Shown: in pieces, positions 33,406 through 41,738 of the stretch
Position numbering within the stretch: position 1 is the first letter of the stretch
How the letters are laid out: each line of letters begins with the position of its first letter
From: Streptomyces sp. F63
GTDB taxonomy: Bacteria; Actinomycetota; Actinomycetes; Streptomycetales; Streptomycetaceae
Length of the DNA: 64,000 nucleotides
Assembly: GCF_018070345.1 (NCBI RefSeq)
Contig: NZ_JAGPXX010000032.1
Span: 1 to 64,000 of the forward strand
Direction: 5' to 3'
Made by a program: the position numbers and the translations under genes
Notes under the pieces: generated by a model
Database searches by the model: none
Told to the model about the DNA's origin: nothing
Seen by the model: the letters and a program-made list of their open reading frames with translations, nothing else

Positions 33406-33603
33406 GGCGGCCACCGTACGCCCCGGCCGCGTGCCCGGGGCCGGCGCGGGGCGGGCCGCAGGCACAGGCCGGGGCCGTCACCGGTCTGTGAGGATGACGC
33501 ATCGTGAGCGCCGCGGCCGGGCGTCCGCCGCCGCCGCGTTCCGGCGCACCCCCTGCCCGCCCCGGCAAAGTCCCCGGGATTTTTCCGCTCCACAACTTCT
33601 CGC
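33406..33603. other. Divergent gap before the gas vesicle operon
   Basis: There is no gene. It includes the start side of the I78-like gene and sequence upstream of the SigB-like promoter at 33604. The ATTTTT at about 33578-33583 is locally AT-rich. Confidence 0.4.
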
Positions 33604-33628
33604 GGCTGCCCGGAAATTCGGCGGGTAT
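33604..33628 (+). promoter_or_regulatory. Candidate SigB-type promoter of the gas vesicle operon
   Basis: GGCTG (33604-33608), a 14-base spacer and GGGTAT (33623-33628) match the S. coelicolor SigB consensus GNNTN-N14-16-GGGTAY. It lies about 95 bases before gvpO. If real, the operon would respond to osmotic stress. Confidence 0.5.
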
Positions 33629-33661
33629 TCGGCCGCACCGGCCTTCGGACACGTATTCCCT

Positions 33662-33695
33662 CCGGCTCTCCGCATTGCCGTTTGCGGAGAGCCGG
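33662..33695 (+). promoter_or_regulatory. Perfect hairpin in the gvpO leader
   Basis: A 13-bp stem (33662-33674 with 33683-33695, 8-base loop) ends 28 bases before the gvpO start. With a promoter at 33604 it would lie in the 5' leader and could act on stability, attenuation or ribosome access. Confidence 0.7.
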
Positions 33696-33723
33696 GCGAG
33701 GTATGCGCTGGCCGAGGGGAGCC

Positions 33724-34035
33724 ATGGCAGACAAATCCGAGAACAGTGACAAGAGCGCGGCGGACAGCCGCAGCGGCAGCCGAGCGGCTCTGGAGGTCCT
33801 GCGCACCGCGGGTGCTCAGCTCGCCGAGCTGACCGGCCTGCGCGCGGAGACGGTGACCCGGTTCGAACGCACCGGTGAGGGCTGGCTGATCGAGATCGAG
33901 GTCCTCGAACTCCCGCGGGTGCCCGAGACGATGAGCCTGATGGCGTCCTACGAGGTCAGCACCGACCGGGACGGGCAGCTCACCGGTTACCGGCGCACCC
34001 GGCGCTACGAGCGCGGCCGGGCGGACCGCCGCTGA
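33724..34035 (+). CDS. gvpO: Gas vesicle protein GvpO
   Basis: A 103-residue protein of the GvpO family, first gene of the usual Streptomyces gas vesicle order. A disordered basic/acidic N-terminus (30 residues) precedes the conserved domain [19 protein letters not shown] and [18 protein letters not shown], then [14 protein letters not shown]. In haloarchaea GvpO is needed for vesicle formation, and its exact job in streptomycetes is unknown. ATG 33724 follows GAGGGGAGCC. It is spaced 49 bases from gvpA and read in the same direction. Confidence 0.9.
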   Translation: MADKSENSDKSAADSRSGSRAALEVLRTAGAQLAELTGLRAETVTRFERTGEGWLIEIEVLELPRVPETMSLMASYEVSTDRDGQLTGYRRTRRYERGRADRR

Positions 34036-34084
34036 CACCACCGCGCACCCCACACCATCGGCACGAAGGGATGTGTATCCCGGT

Positions 34085-34522
34085 ATGACGGTTGTACCGG
34101 CACAGCAGCAGGGCGGTTCGGGCGGCGGCAGCAGCGGCCTCTACGACGTCCTGGAACTGATACTCGACCGCGGGCTGGTGATCGACGCCTTCGTACGCGT
34201 CTCCCTCGTCGGCATCGAGATTCTCAAGATCGATGTCCGGGTGGTCGTCGCGAGCGTCGACACCTACCTGCGTTTCGCCGAGGCGTGCAACCGTCTCGAC
34301 CTCGAATCCGGCCCGCGCAAGGACCCGGGCCTGCCGGACCTCGTCGGCGAGATGACCGAGTCCGGCGCCAGGGGCAAGTCCAAGGGCGCCCTGTCCGGCG
34401 CCGCCGAGACGCTGTCCGAGGCCTTCCAGCAGGGCCAGGACCGCGCGTCCGGTGACCGCCAGGCCGAGCCGGCCCCGAAGCCCCGCCGCACCGCCCCCCG
34501 CAGGAAGGAGGGAACCGAGTGA
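34085..34522 (+). CDS. gvpA: Gas vesicle structural protein GvpA
   Basis: A 145-residue GvpA/J family protein. The vesicle-forming core is residues 20-72 ([20 protein letters not shown], then [20 protein letters not shown] and [16 protein letters not shown]), the alpha-beta-beta-alpha unit that stacks into ribs. A 70-residue hydrophilic C-terminal extension rich in Lys/Ala/Pro follows, as in streptomycete GvpA but not in cyanobacteria. ATG 34085 is used; GAAGGG is 14 bases upstream, so initiation may be inefficient or may use GTG 34073. Its stop overlaps gvpF as GTGA. Confidence 0.92.
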   Translation: MTVVPAQQQGGSGGGSSGLYDVLELILDRGLVIDAFVRVSLVGIEILKIDVRVVVASVDTYLRFAEACNRLDLESGPRKDPGLPDLVGEMTESGARGKSKGALSGAAETLSEAFQQGQDRASGDRQAEPAPKPRRTAPRRKEGTE

Positions 34523-35253
34523 GCACCTACGTCTACGGCGTCATGGACGGCGACCGCCCGGATCTCCCCGAGGGCCTCACCGGTGTCGGTGAACCGCCGC
34601 ACCCGGTGCGGGTACTCCGCGCGGGCGGGCTGGCCGCCGTCGTCAGCGACTGTCCCGGGCAACTCCGGCCCAAGCGCCGCGACCTGCTGGCCCACCAGCA
34701 CGTCCTGGCGGAGGCCGGTGCCGGCGGCGCCGTGCTGCCGCTGCGGTTCGGCAGCCTGTCCCCGGACGACGACGCCGTCCTCGCCGTGCTCGCCGAGCAC
34801 GCCGGGCACTACCGGGCCCAGCTCGCCGAGCTGGACGGCCGCGTCGAGTACAACGTCAAGGCCGTGCACCGCGAGGAGGACGTGCTCCGGCTGGTGGTCT
34901 CCGAGGACCCGGAGATCCGGGCCCTCACGGAGTCCAACCGCGCGTCCGGCGGCGGCTCGCACGAGGACCGGCTGCGCCTGGGCGAGCTGGTCGCGGGCGC
35001 CGTGCGGGCCCGGGAGGCCCAGGACGCCAAGGCGGTGGAGGCCGCGCTGGCGCCCGCCGCCGAGCAGCAGAGCCCGGGCCCCGACTCCTCGGGCCGGCTG
35101 GTCAACCTGTCCTTCCTGATGGAGCGCGACGGGGCCGCGTCCTTCCTGGAGTCCGTGGAGGAACTCCGCCGGAACCACCCCCACCTGGACATCCAGGTGA
35201 CCGGTCCGCTGCCTCCGTACAGCTTCGTACGGGCCGTCCCGGCACACGCCTGA
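34519..35253 (+). CDS. gvpF: Gas vesicle protein GvpF/GvpL family
   Basis: A 244-residue GvpL/GvpF-type protein with [13 protein letters not shown] at the start, [11 protein letters not shown] and [15 protein letters not shown] in the middle, and [10 protein letters not shown] near 195. Related proteins bind GvpA monomers and act as assembly factors. The GTG start overlaps the gvpA stop by four bases, and the stop TGA shares a base with the gvpG ATG, so translation is coupled along the operon. Confidence 0.9.
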   Translation: MSTYVYGVMDGDRPDLPEGLTGVGEPPHPVRVLRAGGLAAVVSDCPGQLRPKRRDLLAHQHVLAEAGAGGAVLPLRFGSLSPDDDAVLAVLAEHAGHYRAQLAELDGRVEYNVKAVHREEDVLRLVVSEDPEIRALTESNRASGGGSHEDRLRLGELVAGAVRAREAQDAKAVEAALAPAAEQQSPGPDSSGRLVNLSFLMERDGAASFLESVEELRRNHPHLDIQVTGPLPPYSFVRAVPAHA

Positions 35254-35525
35254 TGGGACTGCTCGGCGAGCTCCTCCTCCTGCCGCTGGCCCCGGTCCGG
35301 GGCACGGGCTGGGTCCTGCGGCAGGTGGTGGCGGAGGCGGAGCGGCAGTACTACGACCCCTCGGCCGTCCAGCGGGAGCTGAGCGCCCTGGCGGAGCAGC
35401 TCGACAACGGTCTGATCGACGAGGCCGAGTTCGACCGCCGCGAGGACGAACTGCTGGACCGGCTCGAAGAGGTGCAGCGCCGCCGGGCGGCGCCGGGCGG
35501 CGGGCCTCCCCCGCCGCCCCGATGA
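35253..35525 (+). CDS. gvpG: Gas vesicle protein GvpG
   Basis: A 90-residue GvpG with the typical amphipathic start GLLGELLLLPLAPVRGTGWV and the helical AVQRELSALAEQLDNGLIDE, then EAEFDRREDELLDRLEEV. It ends in a Pro-rich tail. It is an accessory factor for vesicle assembly. TGATG links it to gvpF; the gap to the next gene is 15 bases. Confidence 0.9.
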   Translation: MGLLGELLLLPLAPVRGTGWVLRQVVAEAERQYYDPSAVQRELSALAEQLDNGLIDEAEFDRREDELLDRLEEVQRRRAAPGGGPPPPPR

Positions 35526-35540
35526 CGAGGAGATGAGCGC

Positions 35541-36191
35541 ATGAACAACCGGCTGGCCATGACGCTGGCCGTCGGCGCGGGCTACCTGCTGGGACGTACG
35601 AAGAAGGCGAAACTCGCCCTCGGCGTCGGCGGCATGGTGCTCGGCAAACGGCTCAATCTGAACCCGCAGCAGCTCACCGGGCTGCTCACCGAGCAGCTCC
35701 GGAACAACCCGCAGCTCGCCGAGGTGCGGGACCAGCTCCGGAACGATCTGCAGGGCGTGGGCCGGGCCGCGGCGACCGCCGTGGTCACCCGCCGGCTCGA
35801 CGCCCTCTCCGACCGCCTGCACGACCGCACCCTCGGGGTGCAGGACAAGCTCGGCGCGGTCGGCGGGAAGGTCCCCGGCGGTCCCGGGGAGGACTCCGCC
35901 GGGGACCGGGACGAGGACGGCACGGCGCGGGACGAGGACGGCACGGCGCGGAGCACCGGCGAGCCGGACGCGGAGCACGGCACCGGAAAGGACGACGGCG
36001 GAAAGGAGGGCGGCGCGGAAAGGACGAGCCGCCCCGCACGCAGGCCCGCGCGCGCCGCGAAGAAGGCCCCGGCCTCCGGCACCGCCGGGCGCGGGGCGAA
36101 GAAGACGGCTTCGGCGGCGGGCAAGGCCGGAGGGGCCGCGAAGAAGACCCCGGCCCGGCGGCGTACCGCGGGAGGTGAGGACCGTGGCTGA
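35541..36191 (+). CDS. gvpY: Gas vesicle operon protein GvpY-like
   Basis: A 216-residue protein in the position of gvpY. The N-terminal part contains a hydrophobic stretch (AMTLAVGAGYLLGRTKKAKL) and LTGLLTEQLRNNPQLAEVRD. The middle is acidic (DEDGTARDEDGTAR) and the last 60 residues are a Lys/Ala/Arg histone-like tail (KKAPASGTAG, AAKKTPARRR). Its function is unknown; the basic tail could bind nucleic acid or an acidic partner such as the tail of the next protein. GAGGAG precedes ATG 35541. The stop overlaps the next start by eight bases. Confidence 0.7.
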   Translation: MNNRLAMTLAVGAGYLLGRTKKAKLALGVGGMVLGKRLNLNPQQLTGLLTEQLRNNPQLAEVRDQLRNDLQGVGRAAATAVVTRRLDALSDRLHDRTLGVQDKLGAVGGKVPGGPGEDSAGDRDEDGTARDEDGTARSTGEPDAEHGTGKDDGGKEGGAERTSRPARRPARAAKKAPASGTAGRGAKKTASAAGKAGGAAKKTPARRRTAGGEDRG

Positions 36192-37389
36192 GCACGGCGG
36201 CGGCCCCGTGCCGTCCCTCAAGGAGAACCCGGCCCTCGACCGGCTGAAGCAGGAGGCGTCCGCCTTCGCCGCGGCCCAGGCCCAGCGTCTGCTGGTGTCC
36301 GCCGGGGAGAAGCTCGGCGGCGCGACGGCCAGACTCACCGATGTGGCCGAGGGCCGCGCCTCCGGGGGATCCGGCCTGGTCAAGCTGGCCGGCGAGAGCG
36401 GCAGGAAGTCCGCCGAGGGCAAGGGCCCCGTGCGCTCCGCGGTGGAGATCGGCGCCTCCGGCCTCAAGGACAAGGTCAAGGAGGCATTCACCACCATGGG
36501 CGGCAAGCGCAAGGGCGGTGGTGGCAAGGGCAAGTACGTCACCATCAGCGAGGACATCGACGTCGGGGTCCCGCTGCGCGAGGCGTACAACCAGTGGACC
36601 CAGTTCCAGGAGTTCTCGTCCTTCGCCAAGGGCGTGCAGGGCGTGGAGTCCGCCGACGACACCACATCCAACTGGCGAGCGAAGATCTTCTGGTCCTCCC
36701 GCAGCTGGAAGGCCAGCACCACCGAGCAGATACCCGACGAGCGGATCGCCTGGACCTCCGAGGGGGCCAAGGGCACCCTCAAGGGCGTGGTGACCTTCCA
36801 CGCGCTGGACCACGGCCTCAGCCGGATCCTGATGGTCCTCGAGTACTACCCGAAGGGCCTGTTCGAGAAGACCGGGAACATCTGGCGCGCCCAGGGCCGC
36901 CGGGCCCGCCTGGACCTCAAGAACTTCCGCCGGTTCGTGATGATGCGCGGCGAGGCGACGGGCGAGTGGCGCGGCGAGATCCGCGACGGGGAAGTCGTCC
37001 GCGGCCACGAGGAGGTCCTGGAGGCCGAGGCGGAGGACGAGGAGCTGCCGGACGGAGGCTACGAGGACGAAGAGCCGTCCGGTGGGGGCGGGGCGTCTCC
37101 CGAAGACCCCGGCGACTCCGGGGAGCGGGACGGGACCCCCGAGGAGGCCCCCGAGGAGACCTCCGATGACGAGGAACTCCCCGAGGACGCCTACGACGAG
37201 GACGAGGACGAGGACGGGACCACCGAGGGCGAGGAGGCCGCGTACGCGGACGACGGCGAGGAGGACGCCGAGTACGCCGAGGACGGCGAGGACGGCGATC
37301 CCGGGGAGGACGGCGAGGACGGCGATCCCGGGGAGGACGCCGAGTACGCCGAGGACGAGGAACCCGAGCCCGCCGGCCACCGCCGCTGA
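36184..37389 (+). CDS. gvpZ: Gas vesicle operon protein GvpZ-like, SRPBCC domain
   Basis: A 401-residue protein. Residues about 115-265 form an SRPBCC/START-like domain (KYVTISEDIDVGVPLREAYN, WTQFQEFSSFAKGVQGVE, then ERIAWTSEGAKGTLKGVVTF). An N-terminal helical region precedes it. The last 130 residues are extremely acidic, with a repeated GDPGEDGED-like block coded by a duplicated 27-bp stretch (37285-37338). GTG 36184 with GGAGGTGA 9 bases upstream was chosen over GTG 36175. It is the last gene of the operon here; gvpJ, L, S and K, usual in Streptomyces clusters, do not follow. Confidence 0.72.
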   Translation: MAEHGGGPVPSLKENPALDRLKQEASAFAAAQAQRLLVSAGEKLGGATARLTDVAEGRASGGSGLVKLAGESGRKSAEGKGPVRSAVEIGASGLKDKVKEAFTTMGGKRKGGGGKGKYVTISEDIDVGVPLREAYNQWTQFQEFSSFAKGVQGVESADDTTSNWRAKIFWSSRSWKASTTEQIPDERIAWTSEGAKGTLKGVVTFHALDHGLSRILMVLEYYPKGLFEKTGNIWRAQGRRARLDLKNFRRFVMMRGEATGEWRGEIRDGEVVRGHEEVLEAEAEDEELPDGGYEDEEPSGGGGASPEDPGDSGERDGTPEEAPEETSDDEELPEDAYDEDEDEDGTTEGEEAAYADDGEEDAEYAEDGEDGDPGEDGEDGDPGEDAEYAEDEEPEPAGHRR

Positions 37390-37479
37390 GGCCGGCCCCG
37401 CCCCGCCCGGCCCGCTCGCCGCCGGACCACCGCGGCAAGGCCCCGCCCCGGGGCCGCACGCCGCACGGGGCATCCACGC

Positions 37480-37523
37480 GAAGGGCGCCGCCGCCGGACA
37501 CCGGTCCGGTGGCGGCGCCCTTC
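37480..37523. terminator. Bidirectional terminator between the gas vesicle operon and katE
   Basis: A perfect 13-bp outer stem (37480-37492 with 37511-37523) encloses an inner 6-bp stem, in the gap between two convergent transcripts. Confidence 0.85.
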
Positions 37524-37597
37524 TCCGTGCCGGCACGACCGCGACCGGCACGACCGCGACCGCACCCGCCCCCCGGGCGCCCGCGCGCCCGGGGGCC

Positions 37598-39721
37598 TCA
37601 GTGCGCCGCCGGAGCGCGCCCCCAGTGCCGGTGGGCCGCGACCGCCTCGGTGAAGGCGCGGCCGAAGTCATCGCCCGGGGGCCCCGTCACGGGATCGGTG
37701 ACGACGCCCCGGTCGGCGACCATCCCGCCGCCGTTCCGCGCGAGCTCCACCCCGCCGAGGCCCAGCGCGCCGAGCACGCCCACCCCCGCGCCCAGTCCCC
37801 CGACGGGCTTGCCGTGCCGGAAGGCGTCCCGGACGAACCGCACCGCGGCCGGGTCCGCCCCGATCGCCAGGGCGCTGTCCGGACCGCCGGGGACCAGCAC
37901 CGCGTCGTACAGCACCGAGGCGACGGTGGGCAGGGCGCGGGTGACGGGCCGCGCGTCGCCTTCCGCGGCGCGCACCGTGCCGTCGCGCGCCGCCAGTTCC
38001 TCGACGACCGCTCCGCCCGCGTCCTCCAGCATGTCCCGCACCGCGTCCAGCTGGGCGCCGTCCACCCCGTCCGCGACGAGCACCGCGATCCGCCGGGTGG
38101 CGATCGTGCCGGGCCCCCGCAGGCTCTCGATGCTGAGCGCCGGGGAGGGCACGGGCTCCGGGGTCCCCGCCGGCTGCTCCGGCAGCGGCACACCGACGCC
38201 CTCGGCGACCGCGGACGCCAGTTCGTGGTCCACCAGGGCCAGCTGGTCGACGGTGCGGCCGCGGACCCGCACCGAGTTCACCTTGCCCAGTTCGAAGCGG
38301 AACGCCTCGACCATGTGCCGCTTCTCCCAGTCGGCCATCGAGTGCCAGAAGAGGGCCGGCTGGCTGTAGAAGTCCTCGAAGCTGAGACTGCGCTTGCGGA
38401 TCTTGCGCCCGTCCACCCGTTCCTGGAGATGGCTGTAGGCCCGCGGGTCCGTGGCGTCCGCGATGCCGGGGCAGCCGCCGCCCAGGGAGTTCTTGCCGTA
38501 GTTCGCCCCGGTGTGGATGCGTCCCTGGTGGTAGCCGTCGCGCTGGTGGTTGCGCACCGGCACGACGGGCTGGTTGACGGGGATCTGCGCGAAGTTGGGC
38601 CCGCCCAGCCGGATCAGCTGGGTGTCCAGGTAGGAGAAGTTGCGCGCCTGGAGCAGCGGGTCGTTGGTGAAGTCGATCCCGGGCACCACGTTGGCCGTGT
38701 GGAAGGCCACCTGCTCGGTCTCGGCGAAGAAGTTGTCCGGGTTGCGGTCCAGCACCATCCGGCCGATGGGCCGTACGGGCACCAGTTCCTCGGGGATGAT
38801 CTTCGTGGCGTCGAGCAGGTCGAAGTCGAAGGCGTGTTCGTCCTCTTCCGGTACGAGCTGGACGCCCAGCTCGTACTCCGGGTAGTGGCCGGCCTCGATC
38901 ATGTCCCACAGGTCGCGGCGGTTGTAGTCCGGGTCGCGGCCCTGGATCTCCTGGGCCTCGTCCCAGACCAGCGAGTGCACGCCCAGCTTCGGTTTCCAGT
39001 GGAACTTCACGAACGTGCCCCGGCCCCGCGCGTCGACGAAGCGGAAGGTGTGCACCCCGAAGCCCTGCATCATGCGGTAGCTGCGCGGGATGGCCCGGTC
39101 CGACATCAGCCAGAAGACGGCGTGCAGCGTCTCCGGCTGCAGCGAGACGAAGTCCCAGAAGGTGTCGTGCGCGGAGGCGCCGGTGGGGATGTCGTGGTGC
39201 GGCTCCGGCTTCACCGCGTGCACGAAGTCGGGGAACTTGATGCCGTCCTGGATGAAGAAGACCGGGAAGTTGTTCCCCACCAGGTCGTAGTTCCCCTCCG
39301 GGGTGTAGAACTTCACGGCGAAGCCCCGCACGTCGCGCACCGTGTCGGCGGACCCCCGCGGCCCCTGGACGGTGGAGAAGCGCACGAAGACCGGAGTGCG
39401 CACCGAGGGGTCCTGGAGGAAGGCCGCCTTCGTGAACTCCGCGCAGGAGTGGTACGGCTCGAACCAGCCGTACGCGCCCGCGCCCCGGGCGTGCACCACC
39501 CGCTCCGGGATCCGCTCGTGGTCGAAGCGGGTGATCTTCTCCCGGAAATGGAAGTCCTCCAGCAGCGTGGGCCCGCGCTCCCCGGCGGACAGCGAGTCGT
39601 CGGTGTGGTCGACGACGACGCCCTGGTCGGTGGTGAGCGGCCCGCCCGCGGGATCGGGGGCCCGGTACGCCTCCCGCTGCCGCTGCTTGGGGTCCCCGGG
39701 CCGGTCCTGCTCTGCTGCCAT
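37598..39721 (-). CDS. katE: Large-subunit monofunctional catalase (HPII/KatE type)
   Basis: A 707-residue haem catalase that splits hydrogen peroxide to water and oxygen. The distal His77 is in [12 protein letters not shown], the Asn in [14 protein letters not shown] (150/151), and the proximal Tyr in [16 protein letters not shown]. After residue 560 a flavodoxin/DJ-1-like C-terminal domain follows ([30 protein letters not shown]), the mark of large-subunit catalases. ATG 39721 follows AAGGAGAG. The WYL regulator gene lies 69 bases upstream on the same strand, so the two may share a transcript. Confidence 0.95.
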   Translation of the reverse strand: MAAEQDRPGDPKQRQREAYRAPDPAGGPLTTDQGVVVDHTDDSLSAGERGPTLLEDFHFREKITRFDHERIPERVVHARGAGAYGWFEPYHSCAEFTKAAFLQDPSVRTPVFVRFSTVQGPRGSADTVRDVRGFAVKFYTPEGNYDLVGNNFPVFFIQDGIKFPDFVHAVKPEPHHDIPTGASAHDTFWDFVSLQPETLHAVFWLMSDRAIPRSYRMMQGFGVHTFRFVDARGRGTFVKFHWKPKLGVHSLVWDEAQEIQGRDPDYNRRDLWDMIEAGHYPEYELGVQLVPEEDEHAFDFDLLDATKIIPEELVPVRPIGRMVLDRNPDNFFAETEQVAFHTANVVPGIDFTNDPLLQARNFSYLDTQLIRLGGPNFAQIPVNQPVVPVRNHQRDGYHQGRIHTGANYGKNSLGGGCPGIADATDPRAYSHLQERVDGRKIRKRSLSFEDFYSQPALFWHSMADWEKRHMVEAFRFELGKVNSVRVRGRTVDQLALVDHELASAVAEGVGVPLPEQPAGTPEPVPSPALSIESLRGPGTIATRRIAVLVADGVDGAQLDAVRDMLEDAGGAVVEELAARDGTVRAAEGDARPVTRALPTVASVLYDAVLVPGGPDSALAIGADPAAVRFVRDAFRHGKPVGGLGAGVGVLGALGLGGVELARNGGGMVADRGVVTDPVTGPPGDDFGRAFTEAVAAHRHWGRAPAAH

Positions 39722-39790
39722 GGCGAAGCTCTCCTTGCGTGTCCGGTGCGCGTCCGCCCCTGCCGTCGGGAATCCGCCGGGTTGCCCCGC

Positions 39791-40762
39791 TCAGTCCGGT
39801 GAAACGCCGAATGACCTGTTCAGCCGAGCGGCTATCGGCGCCAGGCGCTCCCTCAGCCCGGCCGGCTCCCGGATTTCGAAGTCGAAGCCGAGCATGGCCA
39901 GGTGGGCCACCATCGCCTCCGGGCCGGGCGCTCCGGTCCGGAGCAGGCAGCGGTGCTCGTCGACCGCCTCCAGCGTGCCGGTCGCGGGTGTGACGCGCGC
40001 GGCGGCCTCCTCCAGCGGGGCGTGCAGCAGGACGACGGCCCGGACGGCGTACGCCGCGGTGGAGACACCCCGGGCGACGTAGGCGGCGAGGTCCTCGGCC
40101 GGCGGGCGGCGGGGTTCGAACCGCGGGCCGTGCGGCGGCCGGGGGGTGAGCCGGTCCGCCCGGAACGTCCGCCAGTCCCGCCGGTCCACGTCCCAGGCGA
40201 CGAGGTACCAGCGGCGCTCGGTGAAGACCAGCCGGTGCGGCTCCACGGTCCGCCGGCCCTCCCGGCCCGCGTGGTCGCGGTAGTCGAAGCGCACCCGCTC
40301 CCGGTCCCGGCACGCGAAGGCCAGTTCGGTCAGCACGGCGGCCCCGACGGTCGGGCCGCCCCGCCGGCCCGGCACCGGCACGGTGAAGGAGGTGAACGCC
40401 TCGACGCGCCGGCGCAGCCGGGCCGGCAGCACCTGCTCCAGCTTGGCGAGCGCCCGGACGGAGGTCTCCTCGATGCCCTCGACACCGCCGCCGGCCGCCG
40501 TGCGCAGCACGACCGCCACCGCGACCGCCTCCTCGTCGTCGAGCAGCAACGGCGGCAGCGCGGCCCCCGCGCCCAGCCGGTAGCCGCCGCCGGTGCCGGG
40601 GCTCGCGTGCACGGGGTAGCCCAGCTCACGCAGCCGGTCGACGTCCCGCCGGACGGTGCGCGGGGTGACGCCGAGGCGGTCGGCGAGGTCCGCACCGGAC
40701 CAGTCACGGTGGGCTTGCAGCAGGGAGAGCAGACGGAGGAGGCGCGAGGAGGTGGCCGGCAT
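39791..40762 (-). CDS. WYL-domain transcriptional regulator (YafY type)
   Basis: A 323-residue regulator with an N-terminal HTH of the DeoR/HTH-11 type (ATSSRLLRLLSLLQAHRDW, then TPRTVRRDVDRLRELGYPV) and a WYL ligand-sensing domain around 170-240 (VEPHRLVFTERRWYLVAWDVDRRDWRTFRADR, with the W-Y-L triad). A WCX-like C-terminal part follows. It probably binds a nucleotide or nucleic acid effector. ATG 40762 was chosen since GGAAGA precedes it; the frame opens to 40792. katE is the likely neighbour target or co-transcribed gene, but this is inference. Confidence 0.88.
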   Translation of the reverse strand: MPATSSRLLRLLSLLQAHRDWSGADLADRLGVTPRTVRRDVDRLRELGYPVHASPGTGGGYRLGAGAALPPLLLDDEEAVAVAVVLRTAAGGGVEGIEETSVRALAKLEQVLPARLRRRVEAFTSFTVPVPGRRGGPTVGAAVLTELAFACRDRERVRFDYRDHAGREGRRTVEPHRLVFTERRWYLVAWDVDRRDWRTFRADRLTPRPPHGPRFEPRRPPAEDLAAYVARGVSTAAYAVRAVVLLHAPLEEAAARVTPATGTLEAVDEHRCLLRTGAPGPEAMVAHLAMLGFDFEIREPAGLRERLAPIAARLNRSFGVSPD

Positions 40763-40826
40763 GCGGGGAAGTCTTCCAGCCGTCGCGGACAACCGCGGTC
40801 CGCGACGGCCGGCCCGGCCCGCCGGT

Positions 40827-41738
40827 TCAGCTCTTTCCGGCCGCCGGCTCCGTGACCCGTACCGACAGGTCGTTGTCCACCGTGCAGTACGGGCCGATCA
40901 GCGCCGGGCCGCGTGGTGTGGACAGCGGCCGCGCGGGATAGCCGAAGACCGCCTTCTTGTCCGCGACGTCGTCCAGGATCCGGGCGATCCGCACCGCCCC
41001 GGCCCCGGCGGACGGCCGCAGCCACAGGTCCCACGGCTCGTCACCGCCCTGCCAGGGACCGGCGAACTCCGGGTACGGCAGGGTGCAGGAGAAACGGGTG
41101 CCGTCGGCGGCCACGGGCACCGTGCGGACCTCGGACGGATCGCGCCGGCAGCGCGCCTCGACGACGGCGCCCGGCCCCGGCACCGCCCCGTACAGCCTTC
41201 CCTCCACGGCCAGTCCGCCGTCCCGTACATGGAGGTCGCCCGCCTCCGCGTGCGGTGCCCGCAGCCAGCTGCGGACCGAGAGGTTGCCGTGCTTGGTGGT
41301 GTACGGGATGCGGACGGCCACCGAGCCGCGGCCCGGGGCCGGGTGGCGCTCGACGATCGTGCGCAGATCGTTGACGCCGGGTACCAGCCGTACCGGCTCG
41401 GCGCCGGGGGCCGCCTCATAGGCGTCCCAGCGCCCCTCCGGCAGCGCCACGGTACTCGGCAGGACGGCACGCAGCCGGCCGTCGCCCGCGGGCACCAGGG
41501 GCAGCCGCAGTTCACCGGCCGGGCCGTCGCCGTCCACGCCGCGGCGGCGGAGCAGCAGGGCCGCGTCCCAGGACTCGGCGCGCCCCGGGGCCTCGATGTC
41601 GAAGGTGAGACCTCCGGCGGAGTCCGCTATGCAGTCCGCGCGGGGGGCGGCGGGCTCTTCCGGACGCCCCGCACCGTCCGGCGCGGGGAGCGGCCGGGGA
41701 ATGCCGGGACGGAGGGGAAGATCGGCGGAGGTGGTCAT
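40827..41738 (-). CDS. Conserved unknown protein coupled to a glycosyltransferase
   Basis: A 303-residue soluble protein without signal peptide or membrane segment. It is rich in beta-strand patterns (GGLTFDIEAPGRAESWDAAL, LRLPLVPAGDGRLRAVLPS, and VAVRIPYTTKHGNLSVRSWL), reminiscent of stacked immunoglobulin-like modules. I do not recognise a catalytic motif. Its ATG overlaps the stop of the upstream glycosyltransferase gene as ATGA, so the two are made together. A role in the same glycan or glycolipid pathway is inferred from that coupling. Streptomycete homologues are, from memory, vaguely labelled transferases. Confidence 0.6.
   Translation of the reverse strand: MTTSADLPLRPGIPRPLPAPDGAGRPEEPAAPRADCIADSAGGLTFDIEAPGRAESWDAALLLRRRGVDGDGPAGELRLPLVPAGDGRLRAVLPSTVALPEGRWDAYEAAPGAEPVRLVPGVNDLRTIVERHPAPGRGSVAVRIPYTTKHGNLSVRSWLRAPHAEAGDLHVRDGGLAVEGRLYGAVPGPGAVVEARCRRDPSEVRTVPVAADGTRFSCTLPYPEFAGPWQGGDEPWDLWLRPSAGAGAVRIARILDDVADKKAVFGYPARPLSTPRGPALIGPYCTVDNDLSVRVTEPAAGKS

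Noticed and set aside
33504-33749. Small gene overlapping the gvpO leader
   Set aside because: Its frame runs through the hairpin and the gvpO start, with no ribosome site and no family resemblance.
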